A DNA stretch of 64,000 nucleotides, from assembly GCF_000023025.1 (NCBI RefSeq), contig NC_012997.1, positions 2,030,764 to 2,094,763 of the forward strand. Reading direction: 5' to 3'. Every line of letters begins with the position of its first letter. The stretch's first letter is position 1. The position numbers and the translations under genes are program-made. This document shows, piece after piece, positions 19,301 through 24,691 of this stretch. This DNA is from Teredinibacter turnerae T7901 (GTDB taxonomy: Bacteria; Pseudomonadota; Gammaproteobacteria; Pseudomonadales; Cellvibrionaceae). The notes beneath the pieces were generated by a model. That model worked only from the letters and a program-made list of their open reading frames with translations, did not search any database and was not told where the DNA came from.

Positions 19301-20227
19301 TCAATTCCAGGTTATCCGTGGCACCGGGAAAATACCTCCATATCGCTATTGACGGGTACTTTGCCATTTGCGGAGTTGGATGTGTCTGAAGAATCCGGCT
19401 TGCCAGAGGATGAAAATGTTATTACCGGTACCTGGTTTAACGTTGATAAATCTACTATTGATATTGCGTCTCTGCTCGTCGGCAAAGAAGAAGAGTGGGG
19501 CGATCAAATTTTTGCGAATGACAATTGGAAGTCGGATTACTGGGCGGATGCAATTAGTTCTTTCCAGTTTATTGAATTCGATAAAAACAACGTCGAGCCG
19601 GTAACGGAAAGCTTTTCATTGACGTTGTCTGATGAGCAGTTGTCGCTGTTACAGGCGTTCTCACATAAGTACGAAATAGAACTGGAAACACTTGTTCTCG
19701 CTGGCTGGAGTTTATTTCTCTCTAGAGCGGGAAAACAAAAGGTGTGTCAGTTTGCACAAAGCAGTCAGTCCAATGGCGTTAATTTTCTATTGCCCTTCCG
19801 AGTCGGTTGCGTAGTGCGACAACGTGCCCATGAGTGGCTTAGATCGATCCAAACAGAACGTATGATCAAGCATGTGGCGAGCGATGCATTAACGTTGAGT
19901 CTGGGTGAGCATAAATACCATAGCTTGTGTACATCGATGGTTTCCTTTGGAAAGCGTGAGATGGTTAAGGCACTTTTAACCGAACTTAAATTGGCCGCTG
20001 CAATAGATGTAACAGTTTCTGACAATAATGTGGAATTGCAAATACACACCCAGCAGGCAGGCTATCTGGAAAGCTCCGCTGAAAATATTGCTCACTATGT
20101 TACGGGTTTTATGGCCGGGTTGGCTTCTGCACCTGATCGCAATCCAGCGGCGCTACCCATGCAATTGCCCACAGAAAATAAGTCGAAGAATTTACTTCGT
20201 GTATTGGATTCTGAAGGAGATCGGTAG
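4316..20227 (+). CDS. Giant trans-AT polyketide synthase (four KS domains, no AT)
   Basis: Start: ATG 4316 has AGGGG at 4306-4310 with a 5-base gap; ATG 4313 and GTG 4292 are alternatives. Residues are counted from 4316, about 5303 in all. Order: KS1 1-432 (Cys171); DH1 617-912 (His648, Asp825); KR1 1182-1372 (Tyr1331); ACP1 (Ser1486); KS2 1574-2003 (Cys1750); DH2 2176-2455 (His2205, Asp2374); ACP2a (Ser2533); ACP2b (Ser2651); an ACP-like domain with Ala2777 replacing serine; KS3 2862-3287 (Cys3030); DH3 3478-3762 (His3508, Asp3679); KR3 3988-4172 (Tyr4136); ACP3 (Ser4314); KS4 4419-4843 (Cys4590); condensation-like C-terminal half 5068-5303. All KS keep HGTGT and the second His. No GHSxG-type AT is present, so malonyl units come from the AT protein encoded downstream. 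Module 2 lacks KR, and DH2 has Asp instead of Gly in HxxxGxxxxP. No loading module, ER, methyltransferase or thioesterase is present. Confidence 0.95.
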   Translation: MDIAIIGVACKLPQAETLEQFWENLIAKKASISEIPAFRWDWKAYWGDPKKERNKSLSKWAGFVDGVDKFDAQFFGLLPKVVATMDPQQRVALELAWACLEDAGIAATSLRGSSTGVFCGVFNHDYKELQESQDLSVEAHHSTGTASTILANRISHFFDFKGPSFPIDTACSGSLNAIHSAIQAIEFGDCEMAIAGGVNFILTPTRHISFSKMGMLSPTGRCNTFDASADGYVRGEGAAFLLLKPVEKAIADGDRIHGVIKGSAVNHCGETYTLTYPSPDAQAEVICAAHRRAQVPLDTVNYIETHGTGTPKGDPIEIEGLRKAYQTLAAEQGLALENLTCFLGAVKTNIGHLEAAAGIAGILKVLASFKHETLAPLHNYTSLNPRIDLSGSPFKILQDQQPWSHSDRKNAKSPLRAGVSSFGFGGTNAHIVLEQPPKLKPMRKLASSPQLIVLSAKSQSSLEGIKRQLKQWLASCENEYRLLDIAATLSVGRDHHTIRSAYIVDDLDALLAALTDDLGGGDNCTSIINLDDAQAIAKATEESIELIANIASSSKKSVPAESLSALRDVYLRGANIAFSKLHERAKWVRTALPTYAFDQQSYWLGEGESQVSRAGAMLHPLVHENTSNLDEQRYTSLFTGREFFLRDHQVQGKKILPAAAYLEMACDTLVRASELDLDTQQLSIELRDVVFLRPFISNDLAASVQFKLFPTPPGFRVPEPLTSVSFEVVSGFESGVVDTNCEGEAAIIEQVNEQLEVDENFASVSPIESDAVYQFLTDCGFGYGITHQSIASYRVNDGAALVELVLPPAAEKTAQQFRLHPSLLDGALQAAVSLLSGLGGDKAAESTVLPFAIDELVLNGRLESRCFALVEAHAAGEATNTIKVDIALFNEEPGAGSVLPVVRISGLNCRELVRSTAPSAADGDAPALESVAHSLAEPNLVSDNDSYYAPYWDLVDTPSVNADKSVVLLVAEHAECETALAQLRESSLFDGVRWASLGLGADFATLPNNHFTAQGTQLDQLEQVFASLKAQSLLPERVLFLHHVTAVSDFSAASLNDATLLAETLFCVVKAAFKPVRKLRFVSVAAGNYRDGSPLVQGLSGFYKTIRLEKPTYSGRTVLLESLDFTDKSIQQQIVNELYVDDQRVDLAYAQNQRFAREFYRFNEYASLDKLSAEPSHIGFKKGGAYIITGGLGALGLLVAGYLLETYSAKVYLTGRSPLKDGRLDGLREKCTDGAEVSYLQGDAADFDAVCRWVESINADGHGVNGIIHSAGVIEDNFIIKKSLDAFQRVLGPKVRGTLALDLATKDQPLDVFVLFSSVTGIFGNLGQCDYGYGNAFEDCFSRYRNRMSVNGERSGIAVSLNWPYWKDGGMQLGEKEEEILFKNFGITPLSNPSGLAALDFAVTNAIPQMAVLEGDQSRVCEVLGVKNAHQSAIATTQAKTVSGAQGTASKEDVFGFLRKVFAAELKLPEDRFDLNSSFQAFGFDSVVMIDMVNALEKTFAGLPRTLFFEYQNLNDLSDFILAEYGAQFGGETSAPTTAPTQQVAALAKVPPVKSRFASQHLSSGAAPSTPQDRDVAIVGMSGRFPQAENPAKFWENLKAGVDCVTEIPAERGWNMERFFLEGTPQNGFTYSKWGGFINKVDEFDPLFFSISPKEAAEMDPHERLFLETVAQAIADSGYRPELLAPARGIYDSPVGVYAGIMWGDYNLYGIEDNAPSERATPHSYYWAVANRISYQFNFSGPSITIDTACSSSLTAIHLAIDALHKGEIDAGVAGGVNLSLHPAKYTLLSNRRFMSSDGRCRSFGVGGDGYVPAEAVGAVILKRKVDALRDGDNIYAIIKSTAINHGGRTSGFTVPNPNRQAALIKDAIQSAGINPRQISYVEAHGTGTSLGDPIEVAGLTKAFEQTDTQYCALGSAKSNLGHAEAAAGVTGLIKILLQLQHKKIAPSLHSAELNPYAKIETSPFVVQQTLGDWESPNGEPRLAALSSFGAGGANGHLILQEYVEQRSFTVDNKPQLIMVSARNEKTLRMLTAELAERVANEPGFTLEQIAHTLHMGRLDLDYGLAFIATTIADLSEKLNAFSANREAPGSWWGKRDRKFAWQGELDSLSASDAINNRNLISLTRQWLTGNEINWSGLYPNLVKRISLPGYTFEKSSYWIEHAPFDGTTSSVACLSPLIDRNISTFDEQLFEKWLQPSASYLRDHKVGDSSVLPGVAYLEMVLEAAQQATDSEILGFSNVQWLKPIIVDTDETVIVKTGLYIDNHGVEFEIFTGDDEREIVCTGRLLIAGLCDASEARKFDAAIDKPDYSALEARGTKIEYADINTAFAQLGFNFGASFQVIETLHYSATEVLGTVVPKAEAVGVYTLTPALMDGAIRVAIAVGGFAIGKGMPLPVAVEQIILRKPVTGLCRVHARLQQGSLQDHRRSYDVDIRDARGELLVCLKGFTVQNVARLAGTKTKPSSARKNASTMAALKKPEPAPVVHQAPIVATPQVSDKPDLVAFLTTLVAGATQMSESQIDPDDMLEKYGIDSVMIMSMNERLREKFGDDIPQTLFFEYQRISELKEFFEENYSEHFSGSAPTIATPVPSAVQASVSVQSAEVANGEVSPNAGDALSIVTDFLRKALAETTKMPEPDIDIDTPLEKYGVDSVLIMSMNEKMEAVFGEDVPKTLFYEFQDLAGIAEYFTENHAADISAKLSPGTGTQIPQAVVVASPVVATEAVSTPVAEEVDGGAGNQFEQAILRAESLLKLFAGELGCTVTDTVLDTPLRDLGLDAVAAMRIDAGLEALFPDAPQHKIFKFSTLRNCITAVGGVLPDSESDDPMSPGQDNLQPAAKLPQQPRTPQRRGRGGHRFGGVAVQENIAIIGLSGRYPQADNLDDYWRNLAEGRDCIVEVPRDRWDFNAHFSEDRTEKGKVYSKWGGFLGAVDQFDPDFFRITQREAEKMDPQERLFLETSWQCLEDAGIPRANLSQYTVGVFVGVMWGLYEHTDVSEQQLQYGKPASSFSSIANRVSYTFDLHGPSMALDTMCSSSLTALQVACQHIHNNACDIAIAGGVNLATHKLKYELLAQEQFLSSDGRCRSFGEGGTGYVPGEGVGAVLLKPLSKAIEAGDQVYGVIHATALNHGGKTNGYTVPSQKAQTAVIKSALAQANWDISSISYIEAHGTGTSLGDPIEVAGLTRALKDHAGGNIPDSYRCILGSVKSNIGHLESAAGIAALTKILLQFKHNKIAPSLHSSELNKNINFSGTPLEVPQELLPWESDGVVPRRAGISSFGAGGSNAHVLVEEFIHEPVSLQNADRPVLFLLSADDYPRLQAYANTVVSWLAKQNDRTPEFLHRLAYSSQIGRDQLAVRLVVVTHSWSELLDALNCFLNEQEHKALKTQNALHGQDLNKIIDADERRELLDSIIAKSQVDRLAMAWVSSLDVDWQSLTVHLFPEVSTLGTRYLRKVSFPAKPFLDQRVWVEVANSEVSNDAGLHPLVDKNCSTLFTQRFKKTFLGTEFYLSDHIVNTGEPRVILPGVAYLEIARACAEQSMGGEYRVATIQNLLWAQPIEIRGKAEDVDIVMTAGDDSLNFTIANAADNTHVYCDGEVSFVEANVVLEDEWLDLTALKNAAHLEEHHDAIYSEFAEMGFAYGDSYRVTQKRYRIGDRQALAELVLPDAFKGSLVDFVLHPCLMDAAVRTGLAADFPAGQMPSHPIVPFGVEQVDVRHPLPQKCFAYATLADDSQPGAEMKKYQIVVTDEAGKVLVKLHNFTARSFVKGSSSSTSIFEYRWQPAPLDAQLNSTVESLLSVGFEAGQAGELTSAYSGTFTHLAFSGITEMDNDQDNWFAACDEESITDVLNQLENYRGLPTAILFNADGLESDDSVQAPLLRLALLIQVLEKVHPLRSCKIVVCYSIRNDVATCIGEAAAGFAKSLLSVNHRFRLVTVGAETDASGLQPSLFYIQEAGYTANNADEVQYLQGERRVRRLYSASPSSQRNLPLEQGGCYLITGGLGKLGLLFARYLAKHYGANIVLTGRSAMNDNALKSLVELQQLGASATYFPADISDPHATKRLVDHCVKTYGKLDGVIHSAGVADSKNLLQQSMSDFARIMEPKIAGTIALDQATAGESLKFFVVFSSISALVGDLGSGSYACANRFLDAYIALRAQRASDRGLSINWPLWNEGGMEIPEEQRAFFDFSGIQPLDEQQGLEAFESMLSLPHANLLVASGEIQKLQQYLRVADALPEVHSKAVTETLISTDREPAAAMTLLTAPADNPKPQIATPDGASMSGSPGSALFDFLRDHVVTVTRIAVEKVDNHTRFEGFGMDSVMLMELQNNLQKQFNKLPKTVLFEHDTLAKLAEFLEKNYSTELTNLLGLPESSESTAHAAPVPASTAAKPSSTMRAILPPAAKFSVKMPVKSGLLGNGGRAGVSGDIAIIGIGARFPGAETLAEFWQVLASGKSTISAIPESRWPASAYYASRVDKVVNKAVSKWGSFIDGLDEFDHEFFKIPLDDACKLDPQIKLMLESTWAALEDAAYTPDTLNIDRVGVFVGSMSDDFSRVVADGWNSKQRYFGPGAVGSELSNRLSYFFDFHGPSMSIQTACSSSATAIHLARNALLVQECRYAIAGGVNVSLHPSKYLMLQDMKVLSPTGREAAFDEHANGLVPSEGAGVVLLKRLEDAAADGDYIYGVLKSSQVSHAGVGAGQFLPNLRDMANTAAEAIRIAGLSGDNISYIECHGTGTELGDPIELKAMEMALQQTSQKRNFCALGTKANLGHMEAASAVCSLIKVLLSMQHQSIPPCANLKQTNTVYEEENSPFVLPRELKSWAKDSVYYAGINSFGMGGSNAFLVVGSAPEVVGETTQNGSSYPVLVSAATQEQLRDYVEKLRVFAEENIDINIASFAYSTQVGRVAMRHRLVFVVDSLVMFHQKAAAWLENPSLEQSGVVAGEPGNKKAASIAALVANQSGNTYLDSLLNEKNYPTLAALWTMGASIDWRKLYQGQKPVRVSIPGYPWHRENTSISLLTGTLPFAELDVSEESGLPEDENVITGTWFNVDKSTIDIASLLVGKEEEWGDQIFANDNWKSDYWADAISSFQFIEFDKNNVEPVTESFSLTLSDEQLSLLQAFSHKYEIELETLVLAGWSLFLSRAGKQKVCQFAQSSQSNGVNFLLPFRVGCVVRQRAHEWLRSIQTERMIKHVASDALTLSLGEHKYHSLCTSMVSFGKREMVKALLTELKLAAAIDVTVSDNNVELQIHTQQAGYLESSAENIAHYVTGFMAGLASAPDRNPAALPMQLPTENKSKNLLRVLDSEGDR

Positions 20228-20229
20228 GA

Positions 20230-21225
20230 ATGAAGGTTTTTGTCACCGGTGGTAATGGGTTCGTCGGGCTTAATATTGTCAGTGCTCTGGTGCAGGCAGG
20301 GCACGAAGTGTTTTGTTTGGTCCGGAAAAATTCCAATACGGGATATCTGGAGCAGTTTGACGTAACGAAAGTTATCGGTAGCTTGGAAGATAACCATTTT
20401 TTAAATGAAATCACCAGCCAGGTTGATGCCGTTATTCATACCGCGGGTGTTACGGGTTGTAAGCGTTCGGAATTGGAAAAACTCATTGCGGTCAATGCCG
20501 ATTGCACACGTCGCCTCAGTGACGCGGCATTGGCCAACGGTGTAACTCGATTTGTATACACAAGTACAACGTCGACAGTTGGGTGTAGCAATGGCCAGCG
20601 CCGTGCGGATGAGAGTGTGCCTCTAACTGGGTTTAGGGCGCGTAACCCTTACGGAATCTCTAAGCAAATGGCAGAGAACATATTGTTGGAGGCTGCCGAT
20701 AAAGGCTTGGATACCATTATTCTAAACCCAGCCGAAGTGGTTGGCCCTTTCGACTACAACCTGCAATGGGGCCGCATTGTGCTAGCGGTAGCGTTTAATC
20801 AGCTTCCATTTGTCCCGCCAGGTGGGGGCAGTTTTTGCCATGCGGGCGAGGTAGGCAGAGCGCACGTCAATGCACTTACCATGGGACGCGCTGGCGAGAA
20901 ATATATCCTTGCTGGTGAGGATGTCTCGTTCAAGCAGTATATAGAAACCATCGAAAGCCTGCTCGGCAAAGTGTCTGATCGGCCCGGTGGTAATTATTGG
21001 CTCAAATATTTTAAAGCATGGGCGAGTGAAAACTTCCCCTACCTTATCAATACCAAACCCGCTGTGGAAGCCTATCGAATGCGCGTGTTTGGGGGGCATT
21101 ATTATTTTGACTCTAGCAAGGCCGTTAACGAATTGGATTACCGGGAAGCATCTCTGGAAGACATGTTAAGCGCCTGCATTCAGTGGTATCAATCAACAGG
21201 AATGGTGCCTGCAAAGGCCGCATAA
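20230..21225 (+). CDS. NAD-dependent epimerase/ketoreductase (extended SDR), possible 3-ketosphinganine-type reductase
   Basis: A 331-residue extended short-chain dehydrogenase. The Rossmann motif TGGNGFVG lies at residues 6-13, and the catalytic Tyr-x-x-x-Lys is in NPYGISK (about residues 139-145), with Thr/Ser in YTSTTST before it. It begins 2 bases after the PKS stop, with AAGGAG at 20214-20219, so translation is likely coupled. The extended-SDR fold is also used by the bacterial 3-ketosphinganine reductase CerR, and here the next two genes encode an alpha-oxoamine synthase and an ACP. I infer that it reduces the beta-keto group of an aminoketone made by that synthase. Reduction of another polyketide carbonyl or sugar-type epimerisation cannot be excluded. 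Confidence 0.8.
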   Translation: MKVFVTGGNGFVGLNIVSALVQAGHEVFCLVRKNSNTGYLEQFDVTKVIGSLEDNHFLNEITSQVDAVIHTAGVTGCKRSELEKLIAVNADCTRRLSDAALANGVTRFVYTSTTSTVGCSNGQRRADESVPLTGFRARNPYGISKQMAENILLEAADKGLDTIILNPAEVVGPFDYNLQWGRIVLAVAFNQLPFVPPGGGSFCHAGEVGRAHVNALTMGRAGEKYILAGEDVSFKQYIETIESLLGKVSDRPGGNYWLKYFKAWASENFPYLINTKPAVEAYRMRVFGGHYYFDSSKAVNELDYREASLEDMLSACIQWYQSTGMVPAKAA

Positions 21226-21250
21226 ATCTGAATTTTCCAAGGGGGAAACA

Positions 21251-22486
21251 ATGGATTCTCGAGGTTTAATCGAACTTGAGCGCATGCCGTTCAAAGAACG
21301 TTTGAAACAGCAATACGAGTTTTACCTGAAAGAGCTGGATAACGGTTATATGATGGGCCGACAAGGTTCTGGCCCTGTCGATAAAACCATGCAGTACAAA
21401 GATCTGCATTCAGACGAATTTCGTGAAGTACTGGTTTTCGGCTCGAACAGCTATCTCGGATTCTCTAATAATCCATATATCAAACAGAAAGTTAAAGAAG
21501 CCGTGGACCAGTACGGTATCGGTTCTGGCGGGTCGCCTGCTTTTTCCGGTTACACGCGTCAGCACAAAGATCTTGAGCTGCGCTTGGCAAAACTTGCCGG
21601 CCACGATGACGCAGTACTGCTTCCTGGCGGATATATGGCGAACCTATGCTGGGTCACCGGTCTGATGAATCGCAATGACGTTATTGTTTACGATAAGAAC
21701 AGTCACGCGAGTGTTATCAATGCAATAAAAATGGCGGGCGTGCCTTTTTATTCATTTGACCCGGAAAATCTCGAGGATTTCGAAAGAATTATCCAACGTA
21801 TTCGAGCCCGGGATGGGGAAGGCAAGCAAATATTTTCCACCGTTGAAGGTGTGCGTTCCGTAGACGGATCTATTATCGAGCTTGAGCGCTATATTCAAAT
21901 CTGTCGCAACAACGATGTCATTACTATTCTGGACGATGCGCATGGTGTGGGTACCGTCGGAGAGACTGGCAAAGGTACGCTTGAACATCTTAATTTGATC
22001 GGCCAGGTCGATTTAAGAATGTCGACTTGTAGTAAAGCGTTGGGTGCACAGGGCGCTTTCGTCTCGGGCAGTAAAGAATTAATTTTCTTGCTGCGTAATT
22101 TTTCCTACCCTTATTTGTTTACCTCTGGACTTGCCCAGCCGACGATTGCGGCCATTGATGCGGCACTAGACCTCCTTGACAACGAACCACACCACGTACA
22201 GAACCTGCGTGCGAATGTTCGCTATATGCAAGATGCATTGGAAAACGCAGGTTTTCGAATTTTGCGCGGTGACTCCGGCATCATTCCAGTCTTCTTTGAC
22301 AAAGATGGGCATGTCCATCGGTTGAATAAAGAACTGTACCGTCAGGGATTATTCGCCAACATTATGGAATACCCGATGGTACCTCCTGGCGCTGAGCGTT
22401 TGCGGTTGTCGATTATGTCCACTCACACCCATGAAGAAATGGATCGTGTTGTTCAGATGATCGATGCTACTAATCGTTCGCTTTAA
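21251..22486 (+). CDS. Alpha-oxoamine synthase (serine palmitoyltransferase/AONS family)
   Basis: A 411-residue PLP enzyme of fold type I. Seen: the PLP lysine Lys262 in STCSKALGAQG, the cofactor-binding DDAHGVG, the ring-stacking His in NSHASV, and the family motif GSGGSPAFSGYTRQH. The family joins an acyl thioester to an amino acid with loss of CO2, giving an alpha-aminoketone. Start ATG 21251 has AAGGGGG five bases upstream. Position between an SDR and a free ACP matches bacterial sphingoid-base loci, and position after a PKS with no thioesterase suggests that it releases the polyketide. The amino acid co-substrate cannot be read from sequence; Ser, Ala and Gly are all possible. Biotin synthesis (BioF) is unlikely because no bio genes are nearby. 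Confidence 0.9.
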   Translation: MDSRGLIELERMPFKERLKQQYEFYLKELDNGYMMGRQGSGPVDKTMQYKDLHSDEFREVLVFGSNSYLGFSNNPYIKQKVKEAVDQYGIGSGGSPAFSGYTRQHKDLELRLAKLAGHDDAVLLPGGYMANLCWVTGLMNRNDVIVYDKNSHASVINAIKMAGVPFYSFDPENLEDFERIIQRIRARDGEGKQIFSTVEGVRSVDGSIIELERYIQICRNNDVITILDDAHGVGTVGETGKGTLEHLNLIGQVDLRMSTCSKALGAQGAFVSGSKELIFLLRNFSYPYLFTSGLAQPTIAAIDAALDLLDNEPHHVQNLRANVRYMQDALENAGFRILRGDSGIIPVFFDKDGHVHRLNKELYRQGLFANIMEYPMVPPGAERLRLSIMSTHTHEEMDRVVQMIDATNRSL

Positions 22487-22512
22487 TGCTTTGAAAATTT
22501 GGAGATAGAGCA

Positions 22513-22773
22513 ATGACTCAAACTAACTTAATGGACACGTTTTTTTCGGTGGTCAACAACATTAAAAAGACTGCATTTTCCGCGGATATCATCGCACCTG
22601 ATTTTCATCTTGGCGGCGATCTCGGTATTGATTCACGCGAAATGCTGGAAATTTGGTACGACCTGGAAAAAGCTGTCGGAGTAACTGTGCCAGACCCGGA
22701 AAAGCGCGATATTTATACTGTACAGGATGTAATCAATGTTCTGGAAGCCAAGCTCGCTTTGGAAACCGCTTAA
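22513..22773 (+). CDS. Free-standing acyl carrier protein
   Basis: An 86-residue ACP. Phosphopantetheine attachment is at Ser41 in GGDLGIDSREML. The chain is acidic and helical, of normal ACP length. It has a GGAG-type ribosome binding site and sits between the oxoamine synthase and the AT genes. The PKS ends with a KS and no ACP, so this protein may carry the last polyketide intermediate and present it to the oxoamine synthase, as the dedicated ACP does in some bacterial serine palmitoyltransferase systems. The partner assignment is inference. Confidence 0.9.
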   Translation: MTQTNLMDTFFSVVNNIKKTAFSADIIAPDFHLGGDLGIDSREMLEIWYDLEKAVGVTVPDPEKRDIYTVQDVINVLEAKLALETA

Positions 22774-22817
22774 TTGATTGCGTGCGCCTTTGTCGCCACA
22801 TTGACAGGAGAAACCCA

Positions 22818-24644
22818 ATGAAAAACGCCTATGTATTTCCAGGCCAAGGGTCCCAGTTTGTAGGTATGGGAGCTGATTATTTTGATCGATTTCCCGAGTT
22901 GGTACATATCGCGGACACTATTTTAGGCTACTCCATTGCGGAATTATGCCTTGAAGATCCGCACAAAAAGCTCAACAACACCAGCTATACGCAGCCTGCA
23001 CTCTACACTGTCAATGCTTTAGCCTATGCGGCGAAGCTGGAAGACGGCGCACAGCGGCCTGACGTTGTAGCCGGCCACAGTCTTGGTGAATATAACGCGC
23101 TCTTGGCAGCGGGCGCGTTCGATTTTGCCACTGGCTTAAAGCTGGTTAAAAAACGTGGCGAATTGATGTCACAGGCTGATCAAGGAGGAATGTTAGCCGT
23201 ACTTGGTATCGATATTCACTTGGTGAATAAAATTCTGGATGGACTGGATTCCAGTAAAATACAAGTTGCCAATCTTAACTCTGCGCGCCAGACAATTTTA
23301 TCTGGGGATACAGCTGCGCTAAACAGTGCCTTCAGCGTGTTTGAGCAGGCCGGTGCGAAGGTTGTCCCGCTTAAAGTGAGCGCAGCGTTTCACTCGTCTT
23401 ATATGGCCGAAGCACGTACGCAATTTGAATTTTATTTGCGGGGCTTCCAGTTTAGAGAGCTGGAAATTCCGGTAATAGCAAACCTGACCGCAGATTTTTA
23501 TCCTACTTCACGCTTTGAAAACTATCTTGCCGACCAAATCACGGGGGCTGTCCGCTGGCACGATACAATTTTAAGCCTGCTTTCAGCAGGGTTCGATAAT
23601 ATCGAGGAAGTCGGACCGGGTGTTGTCCTTACCAAGATGATAAATATCATTCGGGACGATTTGGCAAAAGAAACACCCATCGTTGAGCCCGCGCCTAAAA
23701 GCGACAACCTTTTATTTATGTACGGTGGTCAGGGGTTTCATTATGTTCGTATGGGACATGAGCTTTACGAGCAAAATCCTGTGTTTAGAGAACAAATGAA
23801 AATTTGTGATCAGATTGCGCAGGAAAAACTAAATATTTCAATCGCACACGAATTTTATGAGAAAGATCCGGATGAAGTTGATCTGGAAGACATTTTGTTA
23901 ACGCATCCTGCAATCTATAGCTTCGGGTATTGCCTCACCAAAACCCTGGAAGCGCAGGGGATAACACCGGCTGCCGTTATGGGCTACAGTTTGGGTGAAT
24001 ATGTTGCGGCGACTATTGCTGGATCGCTCGATCTAACAGACGCGTTAACACTGGTTTGCGAGCAGGCGCGCCTGTTAAAAACACATGCTACCAATGGCAG
24101 CATGTTGGCAGTACTCACTGATATCTCCGACTTCGAGGCCTGTGCATCGGATTACGAAGGCGGTACGGTCAGCTGTATCAACTACAACGATAACTTCATT
24201 ATAAGTGGAGATCGTGCGGCTATAATCAAAATTAAAAAGCGACTTGCTGAACGCGATATTCTGTCGCTATTGCTGCCTGTGGCTCACTCCTTCCATTCCC
24301 ATCAAATCGACACTATTAAATCACCCTTTAATGAATTTGCTGAGGGTATTTCAGTTGCGGAACCCAAATTAAAAATATATTCGCCAGCTAAAGCCGGTCG
24401 CGTAACGACTATTGATAAAAATCACCTCTGGGACTCCATTCGAGAGACGGTAGATTTCCATAGTACCGCGGAGAATCTAAAAAAGGACAATGACTACCGG
24501 TTTGTCGATCTTTCCCCAACCGCCTCCCTAGCGTCATTTCTGGAGCGGAGTTTTGGCAAGAGCGATAAACACCATTACGCGGTAAACCAATTTGGTAACA
24601 ATGCCGAAACAATGAAAAAGTTAATTTCAGGTTTATCTGACTAG
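22818..24644 (+). CDS. Tandem trans-acyltransferase / acyl hydrolase-like protein
   Basis: 608 residues. The ATG at 22818 is preferred over upstream in-frame codons because AGGAG (22806-22810) precedes it by 7 bases and the AT fold begins at once (YVFPGQGSQ). Domain 1, about residues 1-285: nucleophile Ser88 in GHSLGEY and His near 192 in SAAFHS; this is the likely malonyl-loading AT for the AT-less PKS. Domain 2, about residues 297-600: MYGGQG, Ser391 in GYSLGEY (His replaced by Tyr before the Ser) and SFHSH. Its GQGFHYVRMG / NPVFREQM start is like the editing acyl hydrolases of trans-AT clusters (PedC/PksD type). So domain 1 probably loads and domain 2 proofreads; a second loading function is the alternative. 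Confidence 0.9.
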   Translation: MKNAYVFPGQGSQFVGMGADYFDRFPELVHIADTILGYSIAELCLEDPHKKLNNTSYTQPALYTVNALAYAAKLEDGAQRPDVVAGHSLGEYNALLAAGAFDFATGLKLVKKRGELMSQADQGGMLAVLGIDIHLVNKILDGLDSSKIQVANLNSARQTILSGDTAALNSAFSVFEQAGAKVVPLKVSAAFHSSYMAEARTQFEFYLRGFQFRELEIPVIANLTADFYPTSRFENYLADQITGAVRWHDTILSLLSAGFDNIEEVGPGVVLTKMINIIRDDLAKETPIVEPAPKSDNLLFMYGGQGFHYVRMGHELYEQNPVFREQMKICDQIAQEKLNISIAHEFYEKDPDEVDLEDILLTHPAIYSFGYCLTKTLEAQGITPAAVMGYSLGEYVAATIAGSLDLTDALTLVCEQARLLKTHATNGSMLAVLTDISDFEACASDYEGGTVSCINYNDNFIISGDRAAIIKIKKRLAERDILSLLLPVAHSFHSHQIDTIKSPFNEFAEGISVAEPKLKIYSPAKAGRVTTIDKNHLWDSIRETVDFHSTAENLKKDNDYRFVDLSPTASLASFLERSFGKSDKHHYAVNQFGNNAETMKKLISGLSD

Positions 24645-24651
24645 ATTTGCC

Positions 24652-24669
24652 GGGCGCATTGCTGCGCCC
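24652..24669 (+). other. Short GC-rich hairpin after the AT gene
   Basis: GGGCGCA (24652-24658) and TGCGCCC (24663-24669) form a perfect 7-bp stem with a 4-base loop between the AT stop and the exporter start. No T-run follows, so it is more likely an RNA stability or attenuation element inside the operon than a full terminator. Confidence 0.45.
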
Positions 24670-24691
24670 TAAACCCACGCGTTGAGATGCA

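Noticed and set aside
21251-22486. Biotin synthase-pathway gene bioF
   Set aside because: No other bio genes are adjacent, and the SDR-synthase-ACP context fits aminoketone formation.
22653-22817. Upstream extension of the AT gene into the ACP gene
   Set aside because: The extension overlaps the ACP in another frame and is unlike AT proteins; AGGAG before ATG 22818 marks the real start.
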